NCBI GenBank assembly: GCA_027488155.1
Contig: JAIYCE010000021.1
Location: 20,739-84,738 of the forward strand
DNA from: Hyphomicrobiales bacterium
GTDB taxonomy: Bacteria; Pseudomonadota; Alphaproteobacteria; Rhizobiales; Beijerinckiaceae
Direction of reading: 5' to 3'
DNA: 64,000 bases
The notes under the pieces were generated by a model. The model was not told the DNA's origin, did not search any database, and saw only the letters and a program-made list of their open reading frames with translations. The position numbers were made by a program, and so were the translations under genes. Shown in pieces: positions 10,824-20,906 of the stretch (position 1 is its first letter; every line of letters begins with the position of its first letter).

Positions 10824-11297
10824 TCAGGGGGCGAGCGGCGCGATCGGCTCGTCCTTCACCCTTTCGAGTGCGACGGCGGTGCGAATGGTGCGCACATTGG
10901 GCAGGCCCGTCAGTTCTGTGACGAGGGCGTGCAAGGTCTTCAAGTCGGGCGTGACGCATTTCAGCAGGAAATCGATTTCGCCCGAGAGCGTCCAGCATTC
11001 GCGCACGGCATTCCAATTGCGGACATGATCTTCGAATGTCTTGAGATCGACCTCAGCCTGGCTCGCCAGATTGAGCATCACGAAGACCACGACCTCATAG
11101 CCGAGCTTCTTCTCATCGACGATGGCGCGATAAGCGCGGATGATGCCCGCTTCCTCCAATGCGCGAACGCGGCGCAGGCAGGGCGGGGCCGACATGCCGA
11201 GCCTACGGGCGAGATCGACATTGGTGATCCGTCCGTCTTCTTGGAGGATGGCGAGGATCTGCAGGTCGGTATCGTCAAGGCGGATGGGCACGGGCAT
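10824..11297 (-). CDS. Lrp/AsnC family transcriptional regulator
   Basis: LDDTDLQILAILQEDGRITNVDLARRLGMSAPPCLRRVRALEEAGII HTH plus AsnC ligand domain. Confidence 0.92.
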   Translation of the reverse strand: MPVPIRLDDTDLQILAILQEDGRITNVDLARRLGMSAPPCLRRVRALEEAGIIRAYRAIVDEKKLGYEVVVFVMLNLASQAEVDLKTFEDHVRNWNAVRECWTLSGEIDFLLKCVTPDLKTLHALVTELTGLPNVRTIRTAVALERVKDEPIAPLAP

Positions 11298-11408
11298 TCT
11301 TCCGGGCGCGGGGGCAAAGCCCCTTTGCGTGAGATATGGAATCGGATCGTTTAAGATGTTGGGTTTAGAGCCGATTGGGCCCAACCACACAAGAGAGTGT
11401 CACTGCGC

Positions 11409-12380
11409 ATGAACCGGCCCGTCTCCTCTGTCTGGGTTTTGACCGATGGCAAGATCGGCGATGAAGGCCAGTGCGTCGCCGTGGCTGAAGCCTTAGGCGC
11501 TGCACCAGAGATCCGGCGCATCGCACCCCGGTCGCTTTATGCGATGGCAATGCCGTGGGGTGGGATCGATCCGCAGGATGCTCCGAACAAGCCAGGCAGC
11601 CCGATTGCTGGGCCTTATCCCGATCTGTGCATCGCGTCGGGGCGGCGTGCTGTGGCCTATTTGCGAGCTGTGAAAGCGGCATCGGGCGGCAAGACATTTA
11701 CCGTTTTTCTCAAGGATCCGCGCACCGGGACAAAAGATGCCGATCTGATCTGGGTGCCGGACCATGACCGGCTGCGTGGCCCCAATGTGCTTGCAACGCT
11801 GGTCTCGCCGCATCGATTTACACCGGAAAGGCTGGCCGCGCTTAGGGCCGCGCCACCCGCCGCTCTAGCCGGGTTGGCAGCGCCGCGCGTGGCCGTCCTC
11901 GTTGGCGGTAAGAGCCGCGACTATGACTTCACCCCAGCGGATGCCGAACGTTTTCTGGCCGATCTCGACGGCCTCGCGGTCCATGCGCGGCTGATGGTCA
12001 CGGCGTCGCGCCGGACACCCGACCGGTTGCGCGAGGCGGTCGTCGGCCTCGCCCGCGCCAAAGGCGGTTTCGGCTGGGATGGCGCGGGAGAGAACCCCTA
12101 TCCCGCCATGTTGGCTTTGGCCGATGCCTTTGTCGTAACGGCCGATTCCGCCAATATGGTCAGCGAAGCTGTCGCGACCGGGCGCCCGGTGATGGTCTTC
12201 GAACCTTCGCTCCGTTTTGGACGCAGCGCCAAGCGCATACGACACTTTATCGCAGCGCTTGAGGCCAAAGGAGCTGTGCGAAAATTTCAGGGCCGACTTG
12301 AAAGCTATGCATACGAACCTTTAGTGTCGACACCGGAGATTGCGGCGGCAATCGCTGCGGCCATGGCCGCCTACCCCTGA
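11409..12380 (+). CDS. ELM1 family (DUF1022) protein
   Basis: [23 protein letters not shown]...; ...[24 protein letters not shown]; typical of mitochondrial fission ELM1-like family. Confidence 0.8.
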   Translation: MNRPVSSVWVLTDGKIGDEGQCVAVAEALGAAPEIRRIAPRSLYAMAMPWGGIDPQDAPNKPGSPIAGPYPDLCIASGRRAVAYLRAVKAASGGKTFTVFLKDPRTGTKDADLIWVPDHDRLRGPNVLATLVSPHRFTPERLAALRAAPPAALAGLAAPRVAVLVGGKSRDYDFTPADAERFLADLDGLAVHARLMVTASRRTPDRLREAVVGLARAKGGFGWDGAGENPYPAMLALADAFVVTADSANMVSEAVATGRPVMVFEPSLRFGRSAKRIRHFIAALEAKGAVRKFQGRLESYAYEPLVSTPEIAAAIAAAMAAYP

Positions 12381-12405
12381 TTTTTTCGTAGTGAATGGTC
12401 GATCC

Positions 12406-13359
12406 ATGCATAGCAAAGTCATCATCGTCGGCTCCGGGCCGGCCGGTTACACTGCGGCCATCTACGCAGCGCGAGCGATGCTTCAGCCTGTCCTGATTTC
12501 GGGCCTGCAACCGGGCGGTCAGCTTACCATCACGACCGATGTTGAAAACTATCCCGGCTTCGCTGCGCCCATTCAGGGACCGTGGCTGATGGAGGAGATG
12601 CGGCAGCAGGCCGAACATGTCGGGACAACCATTGTGTCCGATTTGATCGTCTCGGCCGATCTTTCGAAACGTCCTTTCACTCTCGTGTCCGATGCCGGCA
12701 CGACATACACCTGCGATGCGCTGATCATTGCGACTGGTGCGCAGGCGCGCTGGTTGGGGCTGCCCTCGGAACAGAAATTTCAAGGCTTCGGTGTGTCGGC
12801 TTGCGCTACATGCGATGGCTTTTTCTTCCGCAACAAAGAGGTGGTTGTCGTTGGCGGCGGCAACAGCGCGGTGGAAGAAGCGCTCTATCTCTCTAACCTT
12901 GCCAGCAAGGTAACGGTTGTGCATCGTCGCGAAGGTTTTCGTGCCGAAAAGATTTTGCAGGATCGTCTGTTCGCAAACCCAAAGATCGAAGTTCGCTGGA
13001 ATGCCGTTGTCGAAGAAGTTTGCGGCACCGAGGCCCCACTCGGTGTAACACATGTGCGCTTGCGCGACACGATCACCGGTGCCCTGTCCGATGTACCTTG
13101 CGATGGCGTTTTCGTGGCGATCGGCCATAGCCCGGCGAGCGCAGTGTTCGCCGATCAATTGAAGATGAAGCAGGGCGGTTACATCTGGACTGCGCCTGAT
13201 TCAACAGCGACGTCGGTTGAAGGCGTTTATGCAGCAGGCGATGTCACGGACGATGTGTTCCGCCAAGCCGTTACAGCGGCTGGCTTGGGTTGCATGGCGG
13301 CCTTGGAAGCGGAGCGGTGGCTCGCGGGCCATGCCGTGCATCGTGAAGCGGCGGAATAA
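12406..13359 (+). CDS. trxB: thioredoxin-disulfide reductase
   Basis: [20 protein letters not shown], redox [23 protein letters not shown]. Confidence 0.96.
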   Translation: MHSKVIIVGSGPAGYTAAIYAARAMLQPVLISGLQPGGQLTITTDVENYPGFAAPIQGPWLMEEMRQQAEHVGTTIVSDLIVSADLSKRPFTLVSDAGTTYTCDALIIATGAQARWLGLPSEQKFQGFGVSACATCDGFFFRNKEVVVVGGGNSAVEEALYLSNLASKVTVVHRREGFRAEKILQDRLFANPKIEVRWNAVVEEVCGTEAPLGVTHVRLRDTITGALSDVPCDGVFVAIGHSPASAVFADQLKMKQGGYIWTAPDSTATSVEGVYAAGDVTDDVFRQAVTAAGLGCMAALEAERWLAGHAVHREAAE

Positions 13360-13361
13360 TC

Positions 13362-14282
13362 ATGCCCAATTCCATGGCGTTCATTCCGACAGTGGACTGG
13401 GACAAGGTCCGCATTTTCTACATGGCGGCTGAAGCAGGCAGTTTCACCCACGCTGGCGACAGTTTGGGCCTGTCGCAATCGGCCGTGAGCCGGCAGGTCG
13501 GCGCGCTTGAGCGCGATCTTGGCGTGCCTTTGTTTCACCGACATGCGCGCGGCCTCATTCTGACAGAACAGGGCGAGCATCTTTTCCGTACGGCGAAGGA
13601 AATGATGCTGAAGTTGGAATCGACGCGTGCGCGACTGACCGACAGCCGCGAACGCCCGAATGGCGATTTGCGCGTCACAACCACGATTGGCTTAGGTACG
13701 CATTGGCTGACGCCGCGGCTGGGCGAATTCCTCGACCTTTATCCGGACGTGAACTTGCAGGTTTTGCTTTTCGACGAAGAGCTGGACCTGTCCATGCGCG
13801 AAGCCGATGTCGCCATTCGTTTGCGCCAGCCGACGCAAGGCGACCTCATTCAGCGCCGCCTCTTTACCGTCCATTTCCACGTCTATGCCTCGACCGAGTA
13901 TATCAAGGGTCATGGCATGCCGAAGGATGTCGCCGATCTGGAAGATCATCGCATCCTGACCTATGGCGGTATCGCTCCATCTTATCTTCTTGATGCCCAT
14001 TTTTTGACAACGGTGGGCCGCGATCCACGCAATCCACGCACGGCGGCGCTGACGGTCAACAACATCACGGCGCTCAAGCGCGCCGTTCAAGGTGGCGTCG
14101 GTATTGCCGTGTTGCCTGATTATTTGATCGAGCCGGATGCCGGCCTTGTTCGAGTCATGACGAATATCGAAATGCCGTCACTTGATTCTTATCTCGTCTA
14201 TCCGGAAGAGATGAGAAGCGTGGCACGTGTTCAAGTCTTCCGCGATTTTCTTGTAGCGAAAGCGCAGCGCTGGACTTATTAA
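13362..14282 (+). CDS. LysR family transcriptional regulator
   Basis: FYMAAEAGSFTHAGDSLGLSQSAVSRQVGALERDLGVPLFHR. Confidence 0.93.
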   Translation: MPNSMAFIPTVDWDKVRIFYMAAEAGSFTHAGDSLGLSQSAVSRQVGALERDLGVPLFHRHARGLILTEQGEHLFRTAKEMMLKLESTRARLTDSRERPNGDLRVTTTIGLGTHWLTPRLGEFLDLYPDVNLQVLLFDEELDLSMREADVAIRLRQPTQGDLIQRRLFTVHFHVYASTEYIKGHGMPKDVADLEDHRILTYGGIAPSYLLDAHFLTTVGRDPRNPRTAALTVNNITALKRAVQGGVGIAVLPDYLIEPDAGLVRVMTNIEMPSLDSYLVYPEEMRSVARVQVFRDFLVAKAQRWTY

Positions 14283-14407
14283 GCGGTGCTGTTTTCAACG
14301 GCTCCGCTTGCATAGCTTGCTTTTAATCATGCACATTCTCCCGCGTCAGTTCACTGGCGCGGGCGGGCGCTGCCCGGCTCGAGCATAACAGCATCGGGTT
14401 GCGTTTC

Positions 14408-16885
14408 ATGACTGATCTTCTTCCGCCGCGCGCGGGCATGGATCTCATCTTCAGCGACGAATTCAACCGGACGACACTCGCTGACGCCGATGCTCAGGCG
14501 TGGGGTACGAAATTGTGGTGGGGTGGGCGTACCATCACGGGTGGTTATCAAAAGCAGTTCTTTATCGATAAGGACTACGTTTCAAAGAATGGCGTTGCGC
14601 CTGGCATCGACCCATTCTCTTTCCAAGATGGTGTTCTGACGATAACGGCGACACAAACGCCGACGGAATTGCTGCCAGAGGTCGACAATTACAAATATCT
14701 CTCAGGCATCATCAATACCTATAATTCTTTTTCCTTCATGTATGGCTATGTTGAAATTCGCGCACAAGCGACGGCGGGCAAAGGCTTCATGCCGGCGCAA
14801 TGGATGTTACGCACCGATCACGGGGCGCTCGGCGAAATCGACATCATGGAGATTGTCGGTTCAAGGCCGACGCGGCTGAACTCAACCGTTCATTACCAAA
14901 ATCTCGATGGCACTCCAATTGCCAGTAATGTCGTGCGCACGACAACCGTCGATCTTTCTCAAGAGATGCATGTTTATGGCGTCGACTGGCGCGAGGATAC
15001 CATCGCTTTCTACCTCGATGGCGTGAAGATGGGCGAGATGGTGACGCCCGATGCGCTGAAAGCGTGGATGTATCTTCTGACTAATCTCACAGTCGGAGGC
15101 ATTCTTGCAGGTAATCCCGATGCCACTACGTCGTGGCCGGGCGAATATAAGATCGACTATATTCGCGTCTGGCAGGATCCTGGCGCAACGCCTTCCGATC
15201 CGATGAACAAGAGCGGCAGCGATCTTGTGGATACAATCGCGGGTGGCGCGGGCAACGACACGCTGTCGGGCTTGGGCAGTAACGACACGCTGCAAGGTGG
15301 TAGTGGTGATGATCTTTTGCTTGGCGGTGATGGCGACGATCGCATGGCGGGCGATTTTGGAAACGACACGCTCGATGGCGGTGCAGGCATCGACAATCTT
15401 CTCGGCGGCGCTGGCGATGATACCTATCGTGTCGATAACAGCGCCGATGTGATTTTCGATGGGGATGGGCTTGGTTATGACAAGGTGCTAGCCAGTGTCG
15501 ATTATGCGCTGACGCCAAAGGGCATAGGTGGTTATTTAGAGGAATTAATCTACATCGGTACGGGATCGTTTCGGGGCGAGGGCAATGGGTTTGCGCAAAT
15601 CATGACGGGCGGCATGAATGGCGATACTCTTATTGGCAATGGTGGCCATGATACGTTGAACGGATTAGCTGGTGACGATTCTCTTTTGGGTGGCGATGGC
15701 AATGATCGCCTCGATGGCGGACTAGGTGCCGACATTATGGAAGGCGGCCCAGGTAACGATCTTTACATCGTCAATGTGACGTCCGATCTGATTGTCGAAA
15801 ATCTCGATGGCGGCGTAGATAATGTTCAATCCGCGGCCAGCTATTGGCTCTCCGACAATATCGACAATCTGACACTGACAGGTTCGCTTGCGCTTTCAGG
15901 TACTGGCAATGCGCTCGCTAATCTCATTACTGGCAATAGCGGCGCGAACATTGTTGCCGGTGGCGAGGGTGACGATACGCTCCTTGGCCAGAGCGGCAAT
16001 GACATGCTGATCGGCGGCGTGGGTAATGACCGGCTCGATGGTGGAGCCGGAACGGATTTGATGGAAGGCGGCGCAGGTGACGATGTTTATGTTGTCAATC
16101 ATGTTGGCGATGCTGTCATCGAAGCGGCCGATGAGGGCGTCGATCTCGTCCAATCATCGGTCGGTTTCACGCTTGGTCCTGCATTCGAGAATTTATTGCT
16201 GATAGGTGCAGGTCTGAATGGCGGAACCGGTAATGCGCTTGCTAATACACTAACCGGTAATTCTGTAGCGAATTGGCTATCCGGCCTTGCAGGCGATGAT
16301 ACGCTGAATGGCGGCGGCGGCAATGATACGCTGGATGGCGGCGAAGGTAATGACACGCTTGATGGCGGTGGTGGTGTCGATCATGCCTATGGCGGGTTGG
16401 GCGATGATGTTTTTGTGATCAGCACGTTAGGTGATACGGCGTTCGAGAATGCGGATGAAGGTCATGATGTCGTTCAGGCGGCGGTTTCTTTTACGCTGGG
16501 CGACAATATCGAAGAGCTGATCCTGATAGGATCGGGCGGGTTGAAGGCGACCGGCAATGCGCTCGACAATGCCGTCAGTGGTAATGCGGGCGGCAATACG
16601 CTGAATGGCCGAGCCGGCGCAGATACGCTTTATGGCGGTGGTGGCATCGATAGTTTTGTACTCCAAGCCGGAGAGGGGAATGGCGATGTCATCCTCGATT
16701 TCGCAGGAGCGGGCGTTTCAGGTGGCGATCGACTGTTGCTGCAGGGCTATGCCGCTGGAGCCAAGCTCGTCAATGAAGCCGGGACCGATGATTGGAAAGT
16801 GGAGAACGCGGGCATCTTGGTCGATAGCTTCACGCTTGTGGGTGTAAACAAGCTGATTACCAGCGATTATGCCTTCATCGCATAA
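14408..16885 (+). CDS. GH16 glycoside hydrolase with C-terminal RTX calcium-binding repeats (ExsH-like extracellular glycanase)
   Basis: Catalytic motif GEIDIMEIVG; many GGxGxDxLx nonapeptides; no classical N-terminal signal peptide, as expected for type I secretion. Confidence 0.85.
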   Translation: MTDLLPPRAGMDLIFSDEFNRTTLADADAQAWGTKLWWGGRTITGGYQKQFFIDKDYVSKNGVAPGIDPFSFQDGVLTITATQTPTELLPEVDNYKYLSGIINTYNSFSFMYGYVEIRAQATAGKGFMPAQWMLRTDHGALGEIDIMEIVGSRPTRLNSTVHYQNLDGTPIASNVVRTTTVDLSQEMHVYGVDWREDTIAFYLDGVKMGEMVTPDALKAWMYLLTNLTVGGILAGNPDATTSWPGEYKIDYIRVWQDPGATPSDPMNKSGSDLVDTIAGGAGNDTLSGLGSNDTLQGGSGDDLLLGGDGDDRMAGDFGNDTLDGGAGIDNLLGGAGDDTYRVDNSADVIFDGDGLGYDKVLASVDYALTPKGIGGYLEELIYIGTGSFRGEGNGFAQIMTGGMNGDTLIGNGGHDTLNGLAGDDSLLGGDGNDRLDGGLGADIMEGGPGNDLYIVNVTSDLIVENLDGGVDNVQSAASYWLSDNIDNLTLTGSLALSGTGNALANLITGNSGANIVAGGEGDDTLLGQSGNDMLIGGVGNDRLDGGAGTDLMEGGAGDDVYVVNHVGDAVIEAADEGVDLVQSSVGFTLGPAFENLLLIGAGLNGGTGNALANTLTGNSVANWLSGLAGDDTLNGGGGNDTLDGGEGNDTLDGGGGVDHAYGGLGDDVFVISTLGDTAFENADEGHDVVQAAVSFTLGDNIEELILIGSGGLKATGNALDNAVSGNAGGNTLNGRAGADTLYGGGGIDSFVLQAGEGNGDVILDFAGAGVSGGDRLLLQGYAAGAKLVNEAGTDDWKVENAGILVDSFTLVGVNKLITSDYAFIA
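15238..16670 (+). repeat. RTX repeat region, including about four copies of an RTX + ~50-aa spacer module
   Basis: Encoded repeats such as GGAGNDTLSGLGSNDTLQGGSGDDLLLGG and recurrent D(T/V)Y(R/V)V...N(I/L)...GTGNALAN modules. Confidence 0.85.
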
Positions 16886-16959
16886 GGCTGAACTGGCGGT
16901 TTGGATGATTTCGGGATAGAAGGCGGCTCTTCCTGCCTTTTGAAGGACCGATCCCTATC

Positions 16960-18543
16960 ATGACCGCCATCGCCGATGCGGTGTCCCGCCGCCGCACCTT
17001 CGCGATCATTTCGCATCCTGACGCCGGTAAAACGACCCTCACTGAAAAGCTCTTGCTGTTCGGCGGTGCCATTCAGCTTGCTGGCGAGGTGAAGGCGAAA
17101 AAGAATCGTGTCAGTGCGCGATCGGACTGGATGGGTATTGAAAAGGAGCGCGGCATTTCGGTCGTCACCTCAGTGATGACGTTCGAATATGACGATTGCG
17201 TTTTTAACCTGCTCGACACGCCGGGCCATGCCGACTTTTCGGAAGACACTTATCGTACGCTGACGGCCGTCGATTCAGCGATCATGGTGATCGATGCCGC
17301 CAAGGGCATCGAAGCGCGCACGCTTAAACTCTTTGAGGTTTGCCGTCTGCGCGATATTCCGATTGTAACCTTTATCAATAAGCTTGATCGTGAGAGCCAA
17401 GATCCATTCGCGTTGCTCGATGAAATTGAGAAGACGCTGGCACTCGACACGGCTCCGGTGAATTGGCCGATTGGACGCGGCCGTTCCTTCGCAGGCACTT
17501 ACGATTTCAAGCGCAGTACCGTACGCAAGCTTGATAGCGATGCCGAACCTGTGCGCGTCAACGGGCCGGAAGATCCAGCCATCATCGAAATGCTGCCCGT
17601 TCAAGAACGTGATGCGTTTGCAGAAGAGCTTATTCTGGCTGCTGAAGCCTGCCGGCCTTTCGATCTCAAGGCTTTCAACGAAGGCCATCTGACGCCTGTG
17701 TTCTTTGGGTCAGCGCTGCGAAATTTCGGCGTGCGCGATCTGATCGATATGCTGGCGAAAGATGCACCGCCGCCGCGCGTGCAAGAGGCTGATACGCGCG
17801 AGGTGAAGCCTGACGAGTCGAAAATGACCGGCTTCGTGTTCAAGATTCAGGCGAATATGGACCCCAACCACAGGGACCGTATCGCCTTCATGCGCGTCTG
17901 CTCAGGTACGCTCACACGCGGCATGAAGGCCAAGCTTGTGCGCACCGGCAAAAGCATGTCGCTCAATGCGCCGCAATTCTTTTTCGCGCGTACGCGTGCG
18001 CTCGCCGAAGAGGCTTATGCAGGCGATGTGGTCGGTATCCCCAATCATGGCACGCTGCGTATCGGCGATACGTTGACGGAAGGCGAAGACCTTTTATTCC
18101 GTGGTGTGCCGAGCTTTGCGCCTGAGATTTTGCGCCGCGTGAAAGTTTCCGACGCGATGAAGGCGAAGAAGCTGCGCGAATCCCTACAGCAATTGGCGGA
18201 AGAGGGCGTGGTGCAGCTTTTCGTGCCGCTCGATGGTTCAGGTGCGATAGTAGGCGTGGTGGGCGCGCTCCAACTCGACGTGCTCGCGGACCGTCTTAAC
18301 GCCGAATACAATCTGCCGGTCGCGTATGAGCAATCGCGCTTCAGCCTGTGCCGCTGGATTTCGGCCAAGACGCGCGCTGATCTCGATAAATTCGTCGCGG
18401 CGCATGGGTCTTCAATCGCGGAAGATTTGGATGGCGCGCCGGTGTTCATGGCGTCCTCGCCTTTCTCCCTCAACTATGAAGCAGAGCGCTGGCCTGACAT
18501 CATCTTTAACGATGTGAAGGATTATCAAAAAAAGGCGGCCTGA
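16960..18543 (+). CDS. prfC: peptide chain release factor 3
   Basis: FAIISHPDAGKTTLTEKLLLFGGAIQLAGEVK; 527 aa RF3. Confidence 0.96.
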   Translation: MTAIADAVSRRRTFAIISHPDAGKTTLTEKLLLFGGAIQLAGEVKAKKNRVSARSDWMGIEKERGISVVTSVMTFEYDDCVFNLLDTPGHADFSEDTYRTLTAVDSAIMVIDAAKGIEARTLKLFEVCRLRDIPIVTFINKLDRESQDPFALLDEIEKTLALDTAPVNWPIGRGRSFAGTYDFKRSTVRKLDSDAEPVRVNGPEDPAIIEMLPVQERDAFAEELILAAEACRPFDLKAFNEGHLTPVFFGSALRNFGVRDLIDMLAKDAPPPRVQEADTREVKPDESKMTGFVFKIQANMDPNHRDRIAFMRVCSGTLTRGMKAKLVRTGKSMSLNAPQFFFARTRALAEEAYAGDVVGIPNHGTLRIGDTLTEGEDLLFRGVPSFAPEILRRVKVSDAMKAKKLRESLQQLAEEGVVQLFVPLDGSGAIVGVVGALQLDVLADRLNAEYNLPVAYEQSRFSLCRWISAKTRADLDKFVAAHGSSIAEDLDGAPVFMASSPFSLNYEAERWPDIIFNDVKDYQKKAA

Positions 18544-18554
18544 GGCCGCCTTTT
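18530..18554. terminator. bidirectional terminator hairpin between prfC and amt
   Basis: AAAAGGCGGCC-TGA-GGCCGCCTTTT; perfect 11-bp stem whose 3-nt loop is the prfC stop codon. Confidence 0.8.
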
Positions 18555-18578
18555 CTCTTTGGGCTTGGTTTGTGCCGC

Positions 18579-19859
18579 TTACGGATATTCGTAAGCCCGT
18601 TCGCCATGTTGAGCGAGATCGAGGCCGTCATATTCCGATTCCTGATCGACACGCACGGGTACGAACAGTCCGATGAGTTTCGTTAGGATCCACGTTGCTG
18701 CGGCCGACCAGAGCGCGACGACGCCCACCGCAAGTGCTTGCACGCCGAGTTGCTTGCCGGCTGTCATGCCTTCTGCAAGGCCAGCACCGCCAAGTGCTGC
18801 GAGCGAGAAGAAGGCGAGCAAGAGCGAGCCCAGCATACCACCCACACCATGCACGGCGAATACGTCGAGACTGTCATCGATTTTGGCGTGTTGCTTGATG
18901 TAGAGCGTCGCGAAGAAGCAGACGAGACCGCCCGCAAAGCCGATCACAATTGCGCCCATCGGGCTGACTGTCCCTGCGGCGGGCGTGATCGTTGCGAGGC
19001 CCGCCACACAGCCGGTGACGATGCCGATCGAGGTCGGCTTGCCGACCTTCAGCCATTCAATGCAGGTCCATGCGGCGGCACCGGCACAGGCGGCAAGATG
19101 CGTTGCAAGGATGGCCGAGGCCGCTGTTCCGTCGGCGACAAGCGTCGAGCCGCCATTGAAGCCGAACCAGCCGACCCACAGCATGCCCGCGCCTGCCATG
19201 GTGAGGCCGGGGCTATGGGGTGGGGTCAGGTTTTGCGGGAAAACACGGCGCTTGCCGATCATGATCGCCAGCACGAGAGCGGAGATGCCTGCTGTCGTGT
19301 GCACAACGATGCCGCCTGCGAAATCCATCGCACCCATTGCAGCCAACCAGCCATTACCCCAAATCCAATGTGCTGCGGGGACGTAGCAGACCAAGAGCCA
19401 CAAGGCCGAGAAGATCACGACAAAGGCGAAATTGGCACGCTCGACAAAGGCGCCGATGATCAGCGCCGGTGTGATGATTGCAAATGTCATCTGGTAGAGC
19501 ACGAAAACCGTTTCCGGCAGGCCAGAGGGTGCGCGCGGGCCGCCTGTGCCTGCGAGGAACATTTTGCTCAGGCCGCCAATGAAGGGCGCGTCACCATCAA
19601 AGACGAGGCTGTAGCCGCAGACCGCCCAGAGCAGCGAGACGACGCAACAAATGGCGAAACACTGCATCACAACCGAAAGCAGGTTCTTGTGGTGGACGAG
19701 CCCACCATAAAAGAGCGCAAGGCCCGGCAGCGTCATGAACAAGACGAGGGCGGAGGCTGTCAGGATCCAGGCGACTGAAGCAGAGCCTGCATCGGCAGCA
19801 AAGGCAGGGCCTGCCACAAGGCAGAGCAGGATCGTCAGAAGGGAGAGGGGAAGGCGCAT
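18579..19859 (-). CDS. amt: ammonium transporter
   Basis: 426 aa; signal plus Amt motifs LPGLALFYGGLVHHKN, AAGTVSPMGAIVIGFAGG, VFAVHGVGGMLG. Confidence 0.95.
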   Translation of the reverse strand: MRLPLSLLTILLCLVAGPAFAADAGSASVAWILTASALVLFMTLPGLALFYGGLVHHKNLLSVVMQCFAICCVVSLLWAVCGYSLVFDGDAPFIGGLSKMFLAGTGGPRAPSGLPETVFVLYQMTFAIITPALIIGAFVERANFAFVVIFSALWLLVCYVPAAHWIWGNGWLAAMGAMDFAGGIVVHTTAGISALVLAIMIGKRRVFPQNLTPPHSPGLTMAGAGMLWVGWFGFNGGSTLVADGTAASAILATHLAACAGAAAWTCIEWLKVGKPTSIGIVTGCVAGLATITPAAGTVSPMGAIVIGFAGGLVCFFATLYIKQHAKIDDSLDVFAVHGVGGMLGSLLLAFFSLAALGGAGLAEGMTAGKQLGVQALAVGVVALWSAAATWILTKLIGLFVPVRVDQESEYDGLDLAQHGERAYEYP

Positions 19860-20041
19860 CGACTATACTCGTTTCAGGTCACAAATGGTGCGGTTGCCTA
19901 GCTTTTCGGCAGTAACTGCCTAATTGGCATGCAAAAATCGCCCTCTCAGGCCGTTACGTTGCCGCATTGCCTGAAAAGTGCGTTTTCTGACCAGGAACTA
20001 CGCAACGGCCATGCCATCGGGTGGCCGTTGCGGGATGCCTT

Positions 20042-20785
20042 TCAGCGCTCGAAGCGGAGATCGAAGCGACCGACGCCCGGCATTTCGGCAACGAGGTCGC
20101 AGGCATGGGGCACGGCGACCCCGCCGCATAGGGATCCAAGCGTGACCAAGTGGCCGGCACGAATGCCGCCGAGTTGGTCACGTTTGGCCGGGTCGGCGCT
20201 TGCTTTCGCATAGGCCATGAGTGGGGCCAGCACATCGCCATTGGGATGGGTAGCGGGGCCGTCGAACAAGGTATGGCCGTCAGCCTTGATAACAATCCGT
20301 CGCTGCGGCAGATCGAGTTCCGCGCGCGATAGGATGGGCCCCGTCGCATAGCCGCCATTGGCGACATTGTCGGCCATATGCAGCAACAGCGACGGAACCT
20401 CGATGAAACGGGTCTCGACGAATTCGAAGCCCAGCAACACCTCACCCACGAGTTCGAGCACCTCGGCCCGGTTGATCTCGTGCTGCGGTAAGTCTTTCGT
20501 CAGGCGGATAGCATACTCAACTTCTGCCGCTATGAAGCCGGTCGGGGCAGCGTGGAGTACGCGATCCTTGGTGGTGTACATCGGTCCGGCGAAAACGGTG
20601 CCATCCGGAGCAAGCCCAATCTTCCATGCTTTTACGTCATGGCCCAGCGCCTCTGTCACGAGGCGTTGCGTTTCGTAAGATTCCGCAAATGAGGCTGGCG
20701 GCGGCGTATCGAGTGCAAGACGCGTCCGGTCCCTGCGTGCGGCCAGAAGCCTGTCTGCAAGGCTCTTCGGTGTTGAATGATCCAT
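20042..20785 (-). CDS. 2-keto-4-pentenoate hydratase / fumarylacetoacetate hydrolase family protein
   Basis: AWKIGLAPDGTVFAGPMYTTKDRVLHAA...AAEVEYAIRL...LLGFEFVETRF; MhpD-like; start may be 20785 or 20797. Confidence 0.8.
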   Translation of the reverse strand: MDHSTPKSLADRLLAARRDRTRLALDTPPPASFAESYETQRLVTEALGHDVKAWKIGLAPDGTVFAGPMYTTKDRVLHAAPTGFIAAEVEYAIRLTKDLPQHEINRAEVLELVGEVLLGFEFVETRFIEVPSLLLHMADNVANGGYATGPILSRAELDLPQRRIVIKADGHTLFDGPATHPNGDVLAPLMAYAKASADPAKRDQLGGIRAGHLVTLGSLCGGVAVPHACDLVAEMPGVGRFDLRFER

Positions 20786-20906
20786 AGCGTCCTCCATTAC
20801 TGTTATTGTCGGTTTGCGAATCCTGAGCGGCGAGTGTGACGAAGCAGCGCGAGCGGTGCAATTCCCGTTGCGGATGGGTGTAGCTCTCGGCCATGATCAT
20901 ACCGTG

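Noticed and set aside
12247-13158. 303-aa minus-strand ORF antisense to trxB
   Set aside because: TrxB is unambiguous on the plus strand; no domain in the antisense translation.
15238-16670. Repetitive DNA that could suggest a CRISPR or minisatellite
   Set aside because: Repeats keep reading frame and encode RTX nonapeptides; no conserved direct repeat/spacer structure.
18738-19778. 346-aa plus-strand ORF antisense to amt
   Set aside because: Low-complexity His/Arg/Glu/Cys-rich translation opposite a well-supported Amt protein.
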